Origin: Alteromonas sp. CI.11.F.A3
GTDB lineage: Bacteria > Pseudomonadota > Gammaproteobacteria > Enterobacterales > Alteromonadaceae
Assembly: GCF_032925565.1 (NCBI RefSeq)
Contig: NZ_CP136708.1
Span: 3,224,001-3,288,000, forward strand
Reading direction: 5' to 3'
DNA: 64,000 nt
Shown here: positions 38,125 through 47,560 of the stretch, piece by piece
Position numbering within the stretch: position 1 is the stretch's first letter
Layout: the number at the start of each line of letters is the position of its first letter
Notes under the pieces: model-generated
The model's input: only the letters and a program-made list of their open reading frames with translations
Database searches by the model: none
Told to the model about the DNA's origin: nothing
Program-made: the position numbers and the translations under genes

Positions 38125-39483
38125 CTAGCTTACTGAAGACGTTTCTTTACTTTTTAAATGCGCAATCTCATGTTTAACCGTAAAGCCGATTAGCACAATG
38201 GCACAAATACACCCACCAGTAAGCAGTATAAACCCGCCATTCCAACCAAAATAATCGACGGTAAAACCTAAGGCAATGTTGGCGATAACAGCACCACCAA
38301 GGTACCCAAACAGCCCTGTTAATCCGGCTGCCGTACCTGCGGCTTTCTTCGGTACTAACTCAAGCGCGTACAAGCCTATTAGCATAACAGGGCCATAGAT
38401 TAAAAAGCCGATAGCCATTAACGCTGCCATGTCGACTGTGGGGTTACCAGCAGGATTAAACCAATACACCAGTACCGCAATCAGTACTAATACCATGTAC
38501 AAAATAGCAGCGGGTGAGCGACGACCTTTAAACCATTTGTCACTGATGTAACCGCATAACAACGTACCTGGAATGCCCGCCCACTCATACAAGAAGTACG
38601 CCCATGAACTATGCTCGAAGGAGAAGTCTTTCACCTCTGACAAATAAGTAGGTGCCCAATCTAAAACACCATATCGAATGAGATAAACAAACGCATTTGC
38701 GATAGCGATAAACCACAGGAGTTTGTTGTTTAATACGTAGGTAACAAAAATTTCTTTAGCACTGAGTTCTTGCTCATGCTTTTCTTCATAATCAAGGGGA
38801 TAGTCGTTGCGATGTTCTTCAATAGGCGGCAAACCACAACTTTGCGGTGTATCTCGTAAGGTCAAAAAGACAAAACCGGCGATTAATGCAGCAAAGGTTG
38901 CGGGTACGTAAAAAGCGCTATGCCAATCATTAAACCACGCCATTCCCAAAATAAATAAGGGGCCAATAAGTCCGCCGCCAACGTTATGCGCAATATTCCA
39001 GACCGAGACAATTTGCCCTCGTTCATTCCCCGAGTACCAATGCACAATAGTACGACCACAGGCGGGCCACCCCATACCTTGCACCCAGCCATTAATGAAA
39101 AGCAGCAGAAAGATAATCGCGATGCTTTGTGTTGCCCATGGAACAAAACCAAAAATAAACATGACCAAGGAAGACAGTAGTAAGCCTGTCATTAGAAAGT
39201 ATCTAGGATTGCTTCTATCAGAAACATTGCCCATTAAAAATTTACTTAACCCGTAAGCAATAGAAACCGCAGACAGTGCAAAACCCAACTCGCCTTTTGT
39301 GAAGCCTTGCTCTTCAATTAAATAAGGCATGGCCAGTGAAAAGTTCTTTCTTACCAGATAGTAACCCGCATAGCCCACAAAGATACTGAGGAATATTTGC
39401 CATCTAAGCTTTTTGTAAACTGGATCTATATCTTCCTCGGGTAACCGAGTTTTATGTGCTGCAGGTTTAAAAAATCCAATCAT
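38125..39483 (-). CDS. glpT: Glycerol-3-phosphate transporter (GlpT)
   Basis: This 452-residue MFS antiporter takes up glycerol-3-phosphate in exchange for phosphate. The similarity to E. coli GlpT is evident along the whole chain: [71 protein letters not shown] and [17 protein letters not shown]. The binding-site Arg in YYLVRKN and the Arg in [12 protein letters not shown] are present. No glpQ, glpD or glpR is nearby, so it stands alone here. Its neighbour upstream (divergent) is a hybrid histidine kinase about 400 bases away. Confidence 0.95.
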   Translation of the reverse strand: MIGFFKPAAHKTRLPEEDIDPVYKKLRWQIFLSIFVGYAGYYLVRKNFSLAMPYLIEEQGFTKGELGFALSAVSIAYGLSKFLMGNVSDRSNPRYFLMTGLLLSSLVMFIFGFVPWATQSIAIIFLLLFINGWVQGMGWPACGRTIVHWYSGNERGQIVSVWNIAHNVGGGLIGPLFILGMAWFNDWHSAFYVPATFAALIAGFVFLTLRDTPQSCGLPPIEEHRNDYPLDYEEKHEQELSAKEIFVTYVLNNKLLWFIAIANAFVYLIRYGVLDWAPTYLSEVKDFSFEHSSWAYFLYEWAGIPGTLLCGYISDKWFKGRRSPAAILYMVLVLIAVLVYWFNPAGNPTVDMAALMAIGFLIYGPVMLIGLYALELVPKKAAGTAAGLTGLFGYLGGAVIANIALGFTVDYFGWNGGFILLTGGCICAIVLIGFTVKHEIAHLKSKETSSVS

Positions 39484-39884
39484 AAAAAGCTTCCAACTAT
39501 TTGGCGAATAAACTATTTTTTTGTGGCTGTATTCTGCTTTTAGAAAGTTAATAAAACAAGCATATATCTGAATTAATCATTGAGGGGTGCAATGTAGCTG
39601 ATACATAACATTCGTTCGGTAGACCAGATTGAACTTCAACCATAATTTTCATGTTGTAGGGATATCATCCATGGAAGGTAAGATGACAAAGCAATGCTTC
39701 AGCGGAACATAGAACAACTAAGCTAAATTTATTAGACTAAAGTCTGAATTTTAAATGACCCGACGGTTAATTCCCCTAAATTCAGGACATGGCGTTTTAT
39801 CTCTGCTAATTTGCAAGAAGTGAATTTAGTTCGTTGGTGTTAGCTCAAGCCTAGCAGCCACCTAACAAGACGTAAGAAAATACT
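39484..39884. other. Intergenic region between glpT and hybrid kinase gene
   Basis: This is a 401-base region between divergent genes and should contain both promoters. I found no gene, terminator or clear operator. It is AT-rich. Confidence 0.55.
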
Positions 39885-42413
39885 GTGCTATCCATTACCC
39901 AATTTTCTCTTAGAGTTCTAGCAATTGTAAGCCTTTCTGCCTTTAGTTATATGGCGTGTGCCGATGTACTGGCCGAACTTGAATCGTTAGATTCACGGGT
40001 TAACACCGAAATCCCTATGCCCATTGGCGAAGTAATATCGAAGCTAGAAACACGATTACTCACTTCCGACTTAACGTTGCACGAAAAAACTAAAATCGCG
40101 GGTAGATACGTTCAACTAAAACTCAAATTACATCACACAGCGCCCGATGATGTGATGACAATCCTTGAATCTTTAGTCGCTGAAACGGCAGATGGATTAA
40201 TCATTAAGTTAGGGCTCGCAAGGATGGTTGGCATTAATGCAAATTATGACCTGTCTTATCAGATGTTCGGTGAAGTCATTCAATCTCCCGCTGCCAGCCC
40301 GTCTGTTAAGGCTATGGCGATTGCGTATCTCATCCTTTCATATAATGAAGGGCAAGTTTTCGCTTCAAGCGTTAACTTATTAAACACTCTTAACGAACTG
40401 GTTCATGAGAATAACCTTGCCTATGCTAAAGCTCTTTACCACTACATGGCCGCAGATTATTACCACTCAGTTAAGTCGTTCGATATAGCCTTTGAGTACT
40501 ATGAAAAATCGTTAGCAGAGGCCAAAACGCTGAAAGAATGGCCACTTGTCAGTGACAACCTGTATGCCATTGGTATTTTGTTTAGAAATATGGGCAACTT
40601 CGATAAGGCAATTACCTACTTTGAGCAGACCATTGAATCTGACAGTAAGATAGACATTAATTACGCAGAATACATTGCCGTATATGGAATGGCGTCTACC
40701 TATTTTCGCACTGACAATATTGAAGAAGCGTTGAAACTGGCTGACAGAGTTACTTCTCACCCGCTCACTACCTCTTTTTACGATAGCGAAATTTATAGAT
40801 TAAAAGCGAAGGCGTTGATGGAACGCGGGCGTTTAAGCGAGGCAAGAGTGGCGCTTGAGCAGTCTCGCAGCACCTATGATGATTACCGCGTAGGTGAAAA
40901 GACCACATGGCGGGCCGAACTTGAAAAGCTCGCATCACAAATTACCGCTAAAGAAGGTGACTTTGAAACGGCATACAAAGAGTACGAGGTATACCATAAT
41001 GAATATCTTGAGGCTAAAAAGTACGAAGATTTAGAACTATTAGAAAGCGCAAATTTAGTTTATGAAATAGAGCAGCAAAAAGAAAAAACTACACTACTAG
41101 AAAAAGAAAACCGGGCTATTTCAGAACTGCTTAAAGCCAGAGAAGCAGCTCAGCAAACACAAAAGCTCTTCACCCGCTGGCTTGTAATTTTTATTGTATT
41201 AACACTTGTTACCCTTTTTATTATTTTAATTCTGCTTAAAAAGGCACGTAAGACTAACGCGCTCTATATTTCTGCGAAGGAAAAAGCCGAACTTCATAGC
41301 AGGCTTAAAACAGAGTTTATTTCAAACATAAGTCACGAAATCAGAACCCCATTGAACGCCATCATTGGTTTTGGGCAAGTGCTAACAGACAAGTTAGAAG
41401 ATAGACAAACTAAAAAGCTAACAAGCCAAATTGTTAACTCATCTGAAATGCTTCTGCAGCTTATTGATGACTTGCTCGATTTCTCTAAAATTGAAGCCGG
41501 CAAGCTAGTGCTAGATTACGGCCCTTATAATTTACGTCAAAGCATACGAAAGCTACTTGATATATTCCACGCGCAGGCAAGCAATAAGGGGTTAACCATT
41601 AAGCTAAATATCGACAAAAATCTTCCCAAAGAAATGATTTTTGATGAACTTAGACTTAAACAAGTGCTTGCCAACCTAGTCAGTAACTCGATCAAATTCT
41701 CAAGCGCAGGGATTATAGAAATAGGTATAAAAGTTAAACAGAAAGACGGCACCCACTGCCTATTCGACGTATGGGTACAAGACAACGGTATTGGCATTAG
41801 CGAGTCTCAGCAGGAAAACCTATTTCAACCATTCATTCAAGCTGAAAGCTCAACCGCACGAAAGTATGGTGGTTCAGGGCTAGGTTTGAACATTTGCAAT
41901 AAACTATTAGAGCAAATGAATTCTAAACTTCATGTGGATAGCGACATGGGCAAAGGTGCCCGCTTTTACTTTACGTTAGAATTGAGCCATTCCATAGGTG
42001 ACGAGTACATCCACAACAAAGAAGCCGCGCAGTTAATTACACAGTTCAAAAAAACACGGGTGCTATTGGCCGAAGACAATGACATAAACGTTGAGGTTAT
42101 AACGGCAATGCTAAACTCCACAAACCTACAAATACTTCGAGCTCCCAACGGAAACGACGCTATTCACAAATTATCTCAACAGTCGTTTGATGTTATTTTA
42201 ATGGATATACAAATGCCGGAGATGGATGGATACGAGGCCACTAGGGTTATACGGCATCAAATGAATGTCACCTTACCTATTATTGCGTTAACAGCTAATG
42301 CTATGCAGCAAGACATAGATGCCTGTTTAAATGCAGGCATGGACGACCACGTCAGCAAACCTATTCGAAAAGAAAAATTGCTAGAGGTGTTAGATAAATA
42401 CCTCAACGATTAA
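39885..42413 (+). CDS. TPR-containing hybrid histidine kinase
   Basis: The 842-residue protein starts at GTG with a signal peptide ending near MACA. A periplasmic array of TPR-like helices covers about residues 25-410 (for example FDIAFEYYEKSLAEAKTL, FDKAITYFEQTIESDSKI). A coiled coil and one TM helix follow at about 425-447 (LVIFIVLTLVTLFIILILL). Then come the HisKA domain with FISNISHEIRTPLN (His near residue 484), the ATPase domain (NLVSNSIKFS, DNGIGI, GGSGLGL) and a receiver domain with the phospho-acceptor in ILMDIQMPEMDGYEATR near residue 772. There is no output domain and no adjacent regulator, so phosphate likely passes to a partner elsewhere. The signal is unknown. Confidence 0.92.
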   Translation: MLSITQFSLRVLAIVSLSAFSYMACADVLAELESLDSRVNTEIPMPIGEVISKLETRLLTSDLTLHEKTKIAGRYVQLKLKLHHTAPDDVMTILESLVAETADGLIIKLGLARMVGINANYDLSYQMFGEVIQSPAASPSVKAMAIAYLILSYNEGQVFASSVNLLNTLNELVHENNLAYAKALYHYMAADYYHSVKSFDIAFEYYEKSLAEAKTLKEWPLVSDNLYAIGILFRNMGNFDKAITYFEQTIESDSKIDINYAEYIAVYGMASTYFRTDNIEEALKLADRVTSHPLTTSFYDSEIYRLKAKALMERGRLSEARVALEQSRSTYDDYRVGEKTTWRAELEKLASQITAKEGDFETAYKEYEVYHNEYLEAKKYEDLELLESANLVYEIEQQKEKTTLLEKENRAISELLKAREAAQQTQKLFTRWLVIFIVLTLVTLFIILILLKKARKTNALYISAKEKAELHSRLKTEFISNISHEIRTPLNAIIGFGQVLTDKLEDRQTKKLTSQIVNSSEMLLQLIDDLLDFSKIEAGKLVLDYGPYNLRQSIRKLLDIFHAQASNKGLTIKLNIDKNLPKEMIFDELRLKQVLANLVSNSIKFSSAGIIEIGIKVKQKDGTHCLFDVWVQDNGIGISESQQENLFQPFIQAESSTARKYGGSGLGLNICNKLLEQMNSKLHVDSDMGKGARFYFTLELSHSIGDEYIHNKEAAQLITQFKKTRVLLAEDNDINVEVITAMLNSTNLQILRAPNGNDAIHKLSQQSFDVILMDIQMPEMDGYEATRVIRHQMNVTLPIIALTANAMQQDIDACLNAGMDDHVSKPIRKEKLLEVLDKYLND

Positions 42414-42483
42414 CAAGGTATTTATCTCGAATTATACATCATCCGCTTCTACATTATGCGTGTCCGCCCTTGTCAAAAGCGAT

Positions 42484-43260
42484 CTAATACCTAACAAGGG
42501 TTCGCGTTTCAATACTCTTACGAGGCTTAGTTGCAGTAGTATCGCCTTCCATATCGAGTGCACTATGCGCCAAATGAGGCCTTCCATGATTATCGTAAAT
42601 ATTAAATATAATCGCTTCTTCAGGGGTCATTTCTGATTGATAAAACCACTTATGCGCTTTGTTTTCAGCCACCCCTAATATTTGCCCTTTTCGATCGGGG
42701 TACTCTAGCTCTATGTTCATCCAATCGTCTACTTGCATCGAACGTGGACAAATAAACCCTAATGGAGAAGAAGGAATTTTATATTCTACCGGCCGCCAAA
42801 TATTTACAAAGCCAAAGTGCCCTTGTTGAAACTCACGGGCTCTTTGCGCACCTATAATATCCACTAGCCGTTTCGCAACTCCTCCCTCACTATAATCGTT
42901 GTGAGCATTGCGGGCAGGTCTTCGCGTAGCATTGGGATCATCAATACGTACCGTATGGTCAAAAACAATCACTTCTTTTGCTTCTATCTGCTGCTGGAGA
43001 ATGACGGTAAGCTCACTTTCATATTCGCTCGCCCACGCTTCAGACTCATCAAATGCATTCACCTGCGTCGGTGAATTTATAAAAATGATCCCGTCTTCAT
43101 CGAAGTTCACTGAACACGTTTTTTTTCGTATGTCAGTAACGCGCACCTTAACTGAAACTAATTCTGGTGAAATCAAATTTCCAACAACGCCGTCTACATC
43201 GAAATGAAATGTCTGAACGTCGTTACTTTTGACATGATAGTTTACTGTGGCTGTGGTCAT
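42484..43260 (-). CDS. CmcJ/NvfI-like Fe(II) oxygenase-family protein
   Basis: I place the start at ATG 43260, where AAGGAG lies 9 bases upstream; an in-frame ATG at 43443 would add a 61-residue tail without support. The 258-residue product shows an HxD iron-binding pair (NAHNDYSEGG, His120/Asp122), VNIWRPV, PLGFICP and a distal His in the DNHGRPHLAHSAL region. This set is typical of the CmcJ/NvfI group, known from cephamycin and fungal meroterpenoid pathways but mostly uncharacterised in bacteria. It is convergent with the hybrid kinase gene. Substrate unknown. Confidence 0.75.
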   Translation of the reverse strand: MTTATVNYHVKSNDVQTFHFDVDGVVGNLISPELVSVKVRVTDIRKKTCSVNFDEDGIIFINSPTQVNAFDESEAWASEYESELTVILQQQIEAKEVIVFDHTVRIDDPNATRRPARNAHNDYSEGGVAKRLVDIIGAQRAREFQQGHFGFVNIWRPVEYKIPSSPLGFICPRSMQVDDWMNIELEYPDRKGQILGVAENKAHKWFYQSEMTPEEAIIFNIYDNHGRPHLAHSALDMEGDTTATKPRKSIETRTLVRY

Positions 43261-43619
43261 ATAAAAGCACTCCTTAAAAACGGTAAACGGTATAGATTTC
43301 CCCGATGCGAGGGAATATAGGTTTTTAAGGGCGATAGATAAATGGGATACAGGTATAAACAGAATTCTGAAAATGAAGATAATAGTCAACCACAGTGGCT
43401 GATAAACCACTTGAACTTTACCCTGACTGACATCAGAAACCACTTTAAGGCATTACTTATGGAAGTATTTAACCAGTCTTTACATTTCCTCAATGGCGAG
43501 CGTTGAGAGTTTACTTTATGATCTTTACATTACTAGCATGACTGCTTTTTTCATCGATATTCAGTCAGCGAAGAACTGCTCGCATGACGAATTTTTTTAA
43601 GTGGGAAGGATCAACATCA
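43261..43619. other. Intergenic region between CmcJ-like gene and metal-type block
   Basis: This 359-base region contains the promoters of two divergent genes. AAGGAG for the CmcJ-like gene lies at its left end and GGAAGGA for the DUF6152-like gene at its right end. A longer in-frame extension of the CmcJ-like gene crosses it but has no signal or ribosome-site support. Nothing else seen. Confidence 0.55.
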
Positions 43620-45341
43620 ATGTGGAATCTACGATGCCTATGTGTACTTGTAGCGCTTATTATACCGAATGTGGCCTTTGCCCATCATGGAAGTAGTGGG
43701 CAATTTGAAACCAATAAAACGATTGAGTTGTCTGGCGAGATTACTCGGGTACGGTTAGTAAACCCGCATGCCTATGTGTATTTCGATGCTACGAACGACG
43801 ATGGCAGCGTGACTAATATGCGTTGTGAACTGCAATCAGGCTCGTTACTTAAACGTAGAGGTTGGAACACCGAACAATTCAAAACAGGCAGTGCTATTAC
43901 CCTATTAGGCTCTCCAGATAGGAACGACCCAACTACCTGTTACATGCAACAAATTACTTTCGAAAATGGGATAACAGCCACCCGCAATAGTGTGTTTAAC
44001 GATGATGGCAGTTTGGTGGCCAGTGATGACGGTAACGCTTCATCACAAACTCAAAGTGAAATTGTTGAACAACGCTCTATTACTCGCACCGACGGTACGC
44101 CTAACATTGAAGGAAACTGGGCAATGGTGCGAAAAGTAGGCAGTAGACCGGGCGGTGGCGGCTCTTTCGCACAGTTAACCGCAGCCGGTGCTTTGGCGGT
44201 TGAAGGGGCAACGCAAGATGAAAACCCAAGATACCAATGTGAACCCACGAATATCATCATGGATTGGTGGTTTGATCTTATGGTTAATAAGATTGAGCAA
44301 TCAAGCAACCAAATAAACTTAACTTACGGCTTTATGAGCCTTGAGCGCACTATTTACCTAGATGGCACCGCAATGCCCGCAAATTACGAGGCTAATCGCG
44401 CAGGGTTTTCAACCGGTGTATGGGAAGGAAATACATTAGTGGTAACCACTACAGGGTTTGACGAAGGATGGTTGATGGCTCCCATGGGCGGCAACGCCCG
44501 CCCTCCTCGTCCTGAAGGCGCGCCTGATGGAAAAAGTGGCCCACCAGGAGGCCCAAGAGGCAATGGCGGGCCACCCTCACCGGCTAAAAATAGCAGTGAG
44601 CTCGTGATTGTAGAACGTTTCTCTCTAAACGAAGACGGCACGGTATTAAAACGCGAATATACCATTACCGATCCGCTTTATCTCAAAGCCCCCATGACAG
44701 GTTCAGATGAAGTGACCTTTACACAAGACAGCTATCAGCCTTATGACTGTGACGACCTTACTGCCGAACGAGGCTCAGGCAATCTTGATCCCAGCGCCAC
44801 AGCACCTGACAACAAAGCTACAGGTAATGATGTTTCAAAAAGAGACGTTTCAAAAAGCGGCAACGTAAACGGTCAATCTGTAATGAGCACCCTTTACAAG
44901 CTTGAAGATTCAAAGGTAGGTCAAACCATATCGAGTACACAGTGGGGCTACCCTATTGTGCTGTCCTTACACGCAATAGGCATGGCTACCATGGTCGGCA
45001 TTGCGCTTATGTTGACCCTTCGCGTGCTAGGCTTCGCTTCAGCCATTCCGGTTACCGCAATGGCAAGCTACTGGAATGTTGCTTTAACTGGGTTTGGCAT
45101 TAATTTAGTTTCAGGTGTGGCGCTATTTTGTGGAAACGCTTCAGAGCTTTATTTCAACTGGGCATTTCGCATTAAAATTCTATTGGTTATTGCTGGCCTT
45201 GTACTTACATGGCGGTTAGTCACCATTTGTATAAAACAAACTGACAAGGTGTCGACTAAGCACAAAAAGCTTGCTGCTATTGCCATGGTCAGTTGGGTGG
45301 CCGCAATTATTGCTGGCCGGTTAATCGGCTACATGTCTTAA
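43620..45341 (+). CDS. DUF6152-like/DUF6644-like fusion protein
   Basis: From ATG 43620 (GGAAGGA upstream) the protein has 573 residues. A signal peptide ends VAFA and the mature chain begins HHGSSGQFE. A DUF6152-like domain follows at about 22-120 (GEITRVRLVNPHAYVYFDA, SGSLLKRRGW, with two cysteines in MRCELQ and TTCYM). The middle has a lipocalin-like GNWAMV region and a proline/glycine-rich segment at about 285-325. The last 150 or so residues form four TM helices like DUF6644 proteins (YPIVLSLHAIGMATMVGIAL). I infer a periplasmic metal-related binding module joined to a membrane domain. It opens a five-gene same-strand block. Confidence 0.72.
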   Translation: MWNLRCLCVLVALIIPNVAFAHHGSSGQFETNKTIELSGEITRVRLVNPHAYVYFDATNDDGSVTNMRCELQSGSLLKRRGWNTEQFKTGSAITLLGSPDRNDPTTCYMQQITFENGITATRNSVFNDDGSLVASDDGNASSQTQSEIVEQRSITRTDGTPNIEGNWAMVRKVGSRPGGGGSFAQLTAAGALAVEGATQDENPRYQCEPTNIIMDWWFDLMVNKIEQSSNQINLTYGFMSLERTIYLDGTAMPANYEANRAGFSTGVWEGNTLVVTTTGFDEGWLMAPMGGNARPPRPEGAPDGKSGPPGGPRGNGGPPSPAKNSSELVIVERFSLNEDGTVLKREYTITDPLYLKAPMTGSDEVTFTQDSYQPYDCDDLTAERGSGNLDPSATAPDNKATGNDVSKRDVSKSGNVNGQSVMSTLYKLEDSKVGQTISSTQWGYPIVLSLHAIGMATMVGIALMLTLRVLGFASAIPVTAMASYWNVALTGFGINLVSGVALFCGNASELYFNWAFRIKILLVIAGLVLTWRLVTICIKQTDKVSTKHKKLAAIAMVSWVAAIIAGRLIGYMS

Positions 45342-45352
45342 GGAGGTTACCT

Positions 45353-45871
45353 ATGAATTTATTACTTTCGTGGGTTATCGACACCCTTAATGCTAGCCCT
45401 ATCAGCGGTTTTGTTATGGACAATGCCGTCGTGTTCCCAGTTTTAGAAATGGCACACTTTTTAGGTTTGTGTTTACTTTTTGGTTCACTGCTTGTTGTTG
45501 ATTTGCGAATGGTGGGCTTTGCCAAGGCTGTGCCCATCAAGCAGGTAGACATATTTTTACGTTGGGCGTTAATCGGTTTCGCTATCAATGTGGTTTCGGG
45601 CTTGCTTTTTGTTATCGGTGACTCTGACAGATACCTTGTGAATATTGCATTTGGGGCCAAAATGGCCTGCATTTTATTGGCGGGCGTTAACACCTTGTAC
45701 TTTATAAAATGTATTAAACCGCAAATGGCCAGTATGCCCATGTCTGCTAGCGCGTTGAACACCCCAGCGCAACTAGGTAAAAATGCCTATGTGGTAGCCT
45801 GGTTATCACTGTTCTTGTGGACCAGCGTTATTATTTTAGGCCGCTTTATTCCTTATGTGGAAACGCCCTAA
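45353..45871 (+). CDS. DUF6644-like membrane protein
   Basis: The start ATG 45353 is fixed by a perfect AAGGAGG seven bases upstream; the longer frame from 45293 overlaps the preceding gene. The 172-residue protein has four TM helices and the pattern FPVLEMAHFLGLCLLFGSLLVVDLRMVGF, much like the C-terminal domain of the preceding fusion. The two may form a heterodimeric membrane unit. It ends one base before the next gene. Function unknown. Confidence 0.75.
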   Translation: MNLLLSWVIDTLNASPISGFVMDNAVVFPVLEMAHFLGLCLLFGSLLVVDLRMVGFAKAVPIKQVDIFLRWALIGFAINVVSGLLFVIGDSDRYLVNIAFGAKMACILLAGVNTLYFIKCIKPQMASMPMSASALNTPAQLGKNAYVVAWLSLFLWTSVIILGRFIPYVETP

Positions 45872-46588
45872 TTGGCTAGGTTGAAGTGTGCACCGGCTCT
45901 GTCAGCCTTTTCTTCAACCTTACTACCAGCCTTGCTTTTAGCTGGCCTCTTAGCTTGTCTGTTAGTGTCACCGGTGGCATTTGCCCATGGTGTAGCACAG
46001 CAAGATCAAGGCTTTATAGCCAATGCCTTCGGTGTTCACATTTGGCCCTTTATGTATTTGGGCGCCAAACATATGGTAACTGGATACGACCACCTGCTTT
46101 ATCTTGTGGGGGTCATTTTCTTCTTATCGAAATTTCGCGATATAGCCATATTTGTAAGCCTTTTTGCTTTAGGACACTCCATTACACTGTTGGTAGGTGT
46201 GCTGTCTGGTCTTCAGGTAAACCCCTATCTTATTGATGCCATTATTGGCATATCTATTTGTTATAAAGCACTGGAAAACCTTAGTAAATTTCACTTTTTA
46301 AACCCTAAGATAGCCGTGTTTGGTTTTGGGTTAGCTCATGGTTTTGGGCTTTCAAGTAAACTACAAGACTTAGCATTGTCAGCGAACGGACTTATACCTA
46401 ACATGCTGGCATTTAACTTGGGTGTCGAAATTGGCCAATTGTTGGCCCTTGTAATTCTGCTTAGTAGCTTATCCTGGTTACGTAAACAGCCCCACTACCC
46501 AGCTATTTCAAACACTGTGAATATAGGACTATTTGGTGCAGGGCTTATGTTTTTCGGCATGCACATTACCGGCTATTTGTTGCGCTGA
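45872..46588 (+). CDS. HupE/UreJ-family membrane protein
   Basis: Translation appears to start at TTG 45872, directly after the preceding stop. A hydrophobic signal ends PVAFA and is followed by HGVAQQ. The membrane part carries the family signature GAKHMVTGYDHLLYLVGVIFF, whose His residues and Asp are the proposed nickel site, as well as LGHSITLL and AHGFGLSSKL. The 238-residue length fits. HupE/UreJ proteins accompany hydrogenase or urease and are believed to import nickel or a related metal; neither enzyme is present here, so the metal is open. The tight packing suggests translational coupling. Confidence 0.85.
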   Translation: MARLKCAPALSAFSSTLLPALLLAGLLACLLVSPVAFAHGVAQQDQGFIANAFGVHIWPFMYLGAKHMVTGYDHLLYLVGVIFFLSKFRDIAIFVSLFALGHSITLLVGVLSGLQVNPYLIDAIIGISICYKALENLSKFHFLNPKIAVFGFGLAHGFGLSSKLQDLALSANGLIPNMLAFNLGVEIGQLLALVILLSSLSWLRKQPHYPAISNTVNIGLFGAGLMFFGMHITGYLLR

Positions 46589-46749
46589 CATGTATGAGAC
46601 ACGCATGAGTTATGCCTAGGGTAATGCATTTGGGTAATGCCAATGGCATAAAAGATGCCATGAAAAATACATAAGAAAGATTACAGATAGAGTCTAAAGA
46701 AAGCATTAATACTGCGGCAATAGAAACCGCAGTGAAGGAAAAATAAATA

Positions 46750-47427
46750 ATGACATTGTTGAACAAAATAATACTCACCACCGTCGCAGCTGGCGCTATT
46801 TTAGTGGTGGCTATTTTGCCCGCAGAGTATAGCATCGACCCTACAGGTTTAGGCAGTAAACTTGGCCTTGTGAACATCGCTAAAAGTGATGCTTTAGAAG
46901 CTGAGCTTTCACAAGATAAAAACGCTAACCGTTTTGATGTACAAGACTTAACGTTGTCATTTAACATTGGCGAATATGATCCCACCGCCGAGCGTATAAA
47001 CGAGTCGATACAAGGGCTTATTCATCTTGAAGATACGCCGTTTAAATCAGAAACCTTTGATATTGAAATTGAAGACTACGGCGAAATAGAACATAAATTC
47101 ATTATGCCCGCTGACAGTACATTCGTTTATAGCTGGGAAGTACTTAATCCTAGTGGCGAAGGCGTGTATTATGATTTTCATGGCCACCCCTCAAGCCAAG
47201 ACGCTACCAACTACCCTGAAGGGTTTGAAATGGCCTACGCCAGAGGTGAAGGTACTAGCCAAAATGGCGCTTTCACAACACCTTTTGCTGGCTACCATGG
47301 CTTCTACTTTATGAATATTGAACAAGGCCCTATTACGGTTAGGATTACCGTGAGCGGCTACTGGAAAGAACATAAAGAAATGTTTCGTGCGGTAGATGGC
47401 AAAGTGATAACCAAAGTGCCTTTTTAG
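46750..47427 (+). CDS. Transmembrane anchor-type periplasmic protein
   Basis: The 225-residue protein has one N-terminal TM helix (KIILTTVAAGAILVVAILPAEY) and a beta-rich periplasmic domain with aromatic and His residues (YYDFHGHPSSQ, AGYHGFYFMNIEQGPITVRI). I know similar proteins only as 'transmembrane anchor proteins' next to HupE/UreJ-like genes; no activity is known. The HxH in FHGHP is a possible metal ligand. It is separated from hupE by 160 bases. Confidence 0.7.
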   Translation: MTLLNKIILTTVAAGAILVVAILPAEYSIDPTGLGSKLGLVNIAKSDALEAELSQDKNANRFDVQDLTLSFNIGEYDPTAERINESIQGLIHLEDTPFKSETFDIEIEDYGEIEHKFIMPADSTFVYSWEVLNPSGEGVYYDFHGHPSSQDATNYPEGFEMAYARGEGTSQNGAFTTPFAGYHGFYFMNIEQGPITVRITVSGYWKEHKEMFRAVDGKVITKVPF

Positions 47428-47560
47428 ATAGTGCGTTTTAGGTTCTATGATCCTGCGCTTTGCCACAACAACCATGCTATTTTGCTAAGGTAAAGACTGG
47501 GTGCGTCAGTTTTTACCGCATCACTACATCATCCTTAATACTCTACTTCGGTTAGTTTAG

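Noticed and set aside
44384..44665. Reverse-strand proline/glycine-rich frame
   Set aside because: It is the complement of the Pro/Gly-rich segment of the DUF6152-like fusion gene; the forward frame explains it.
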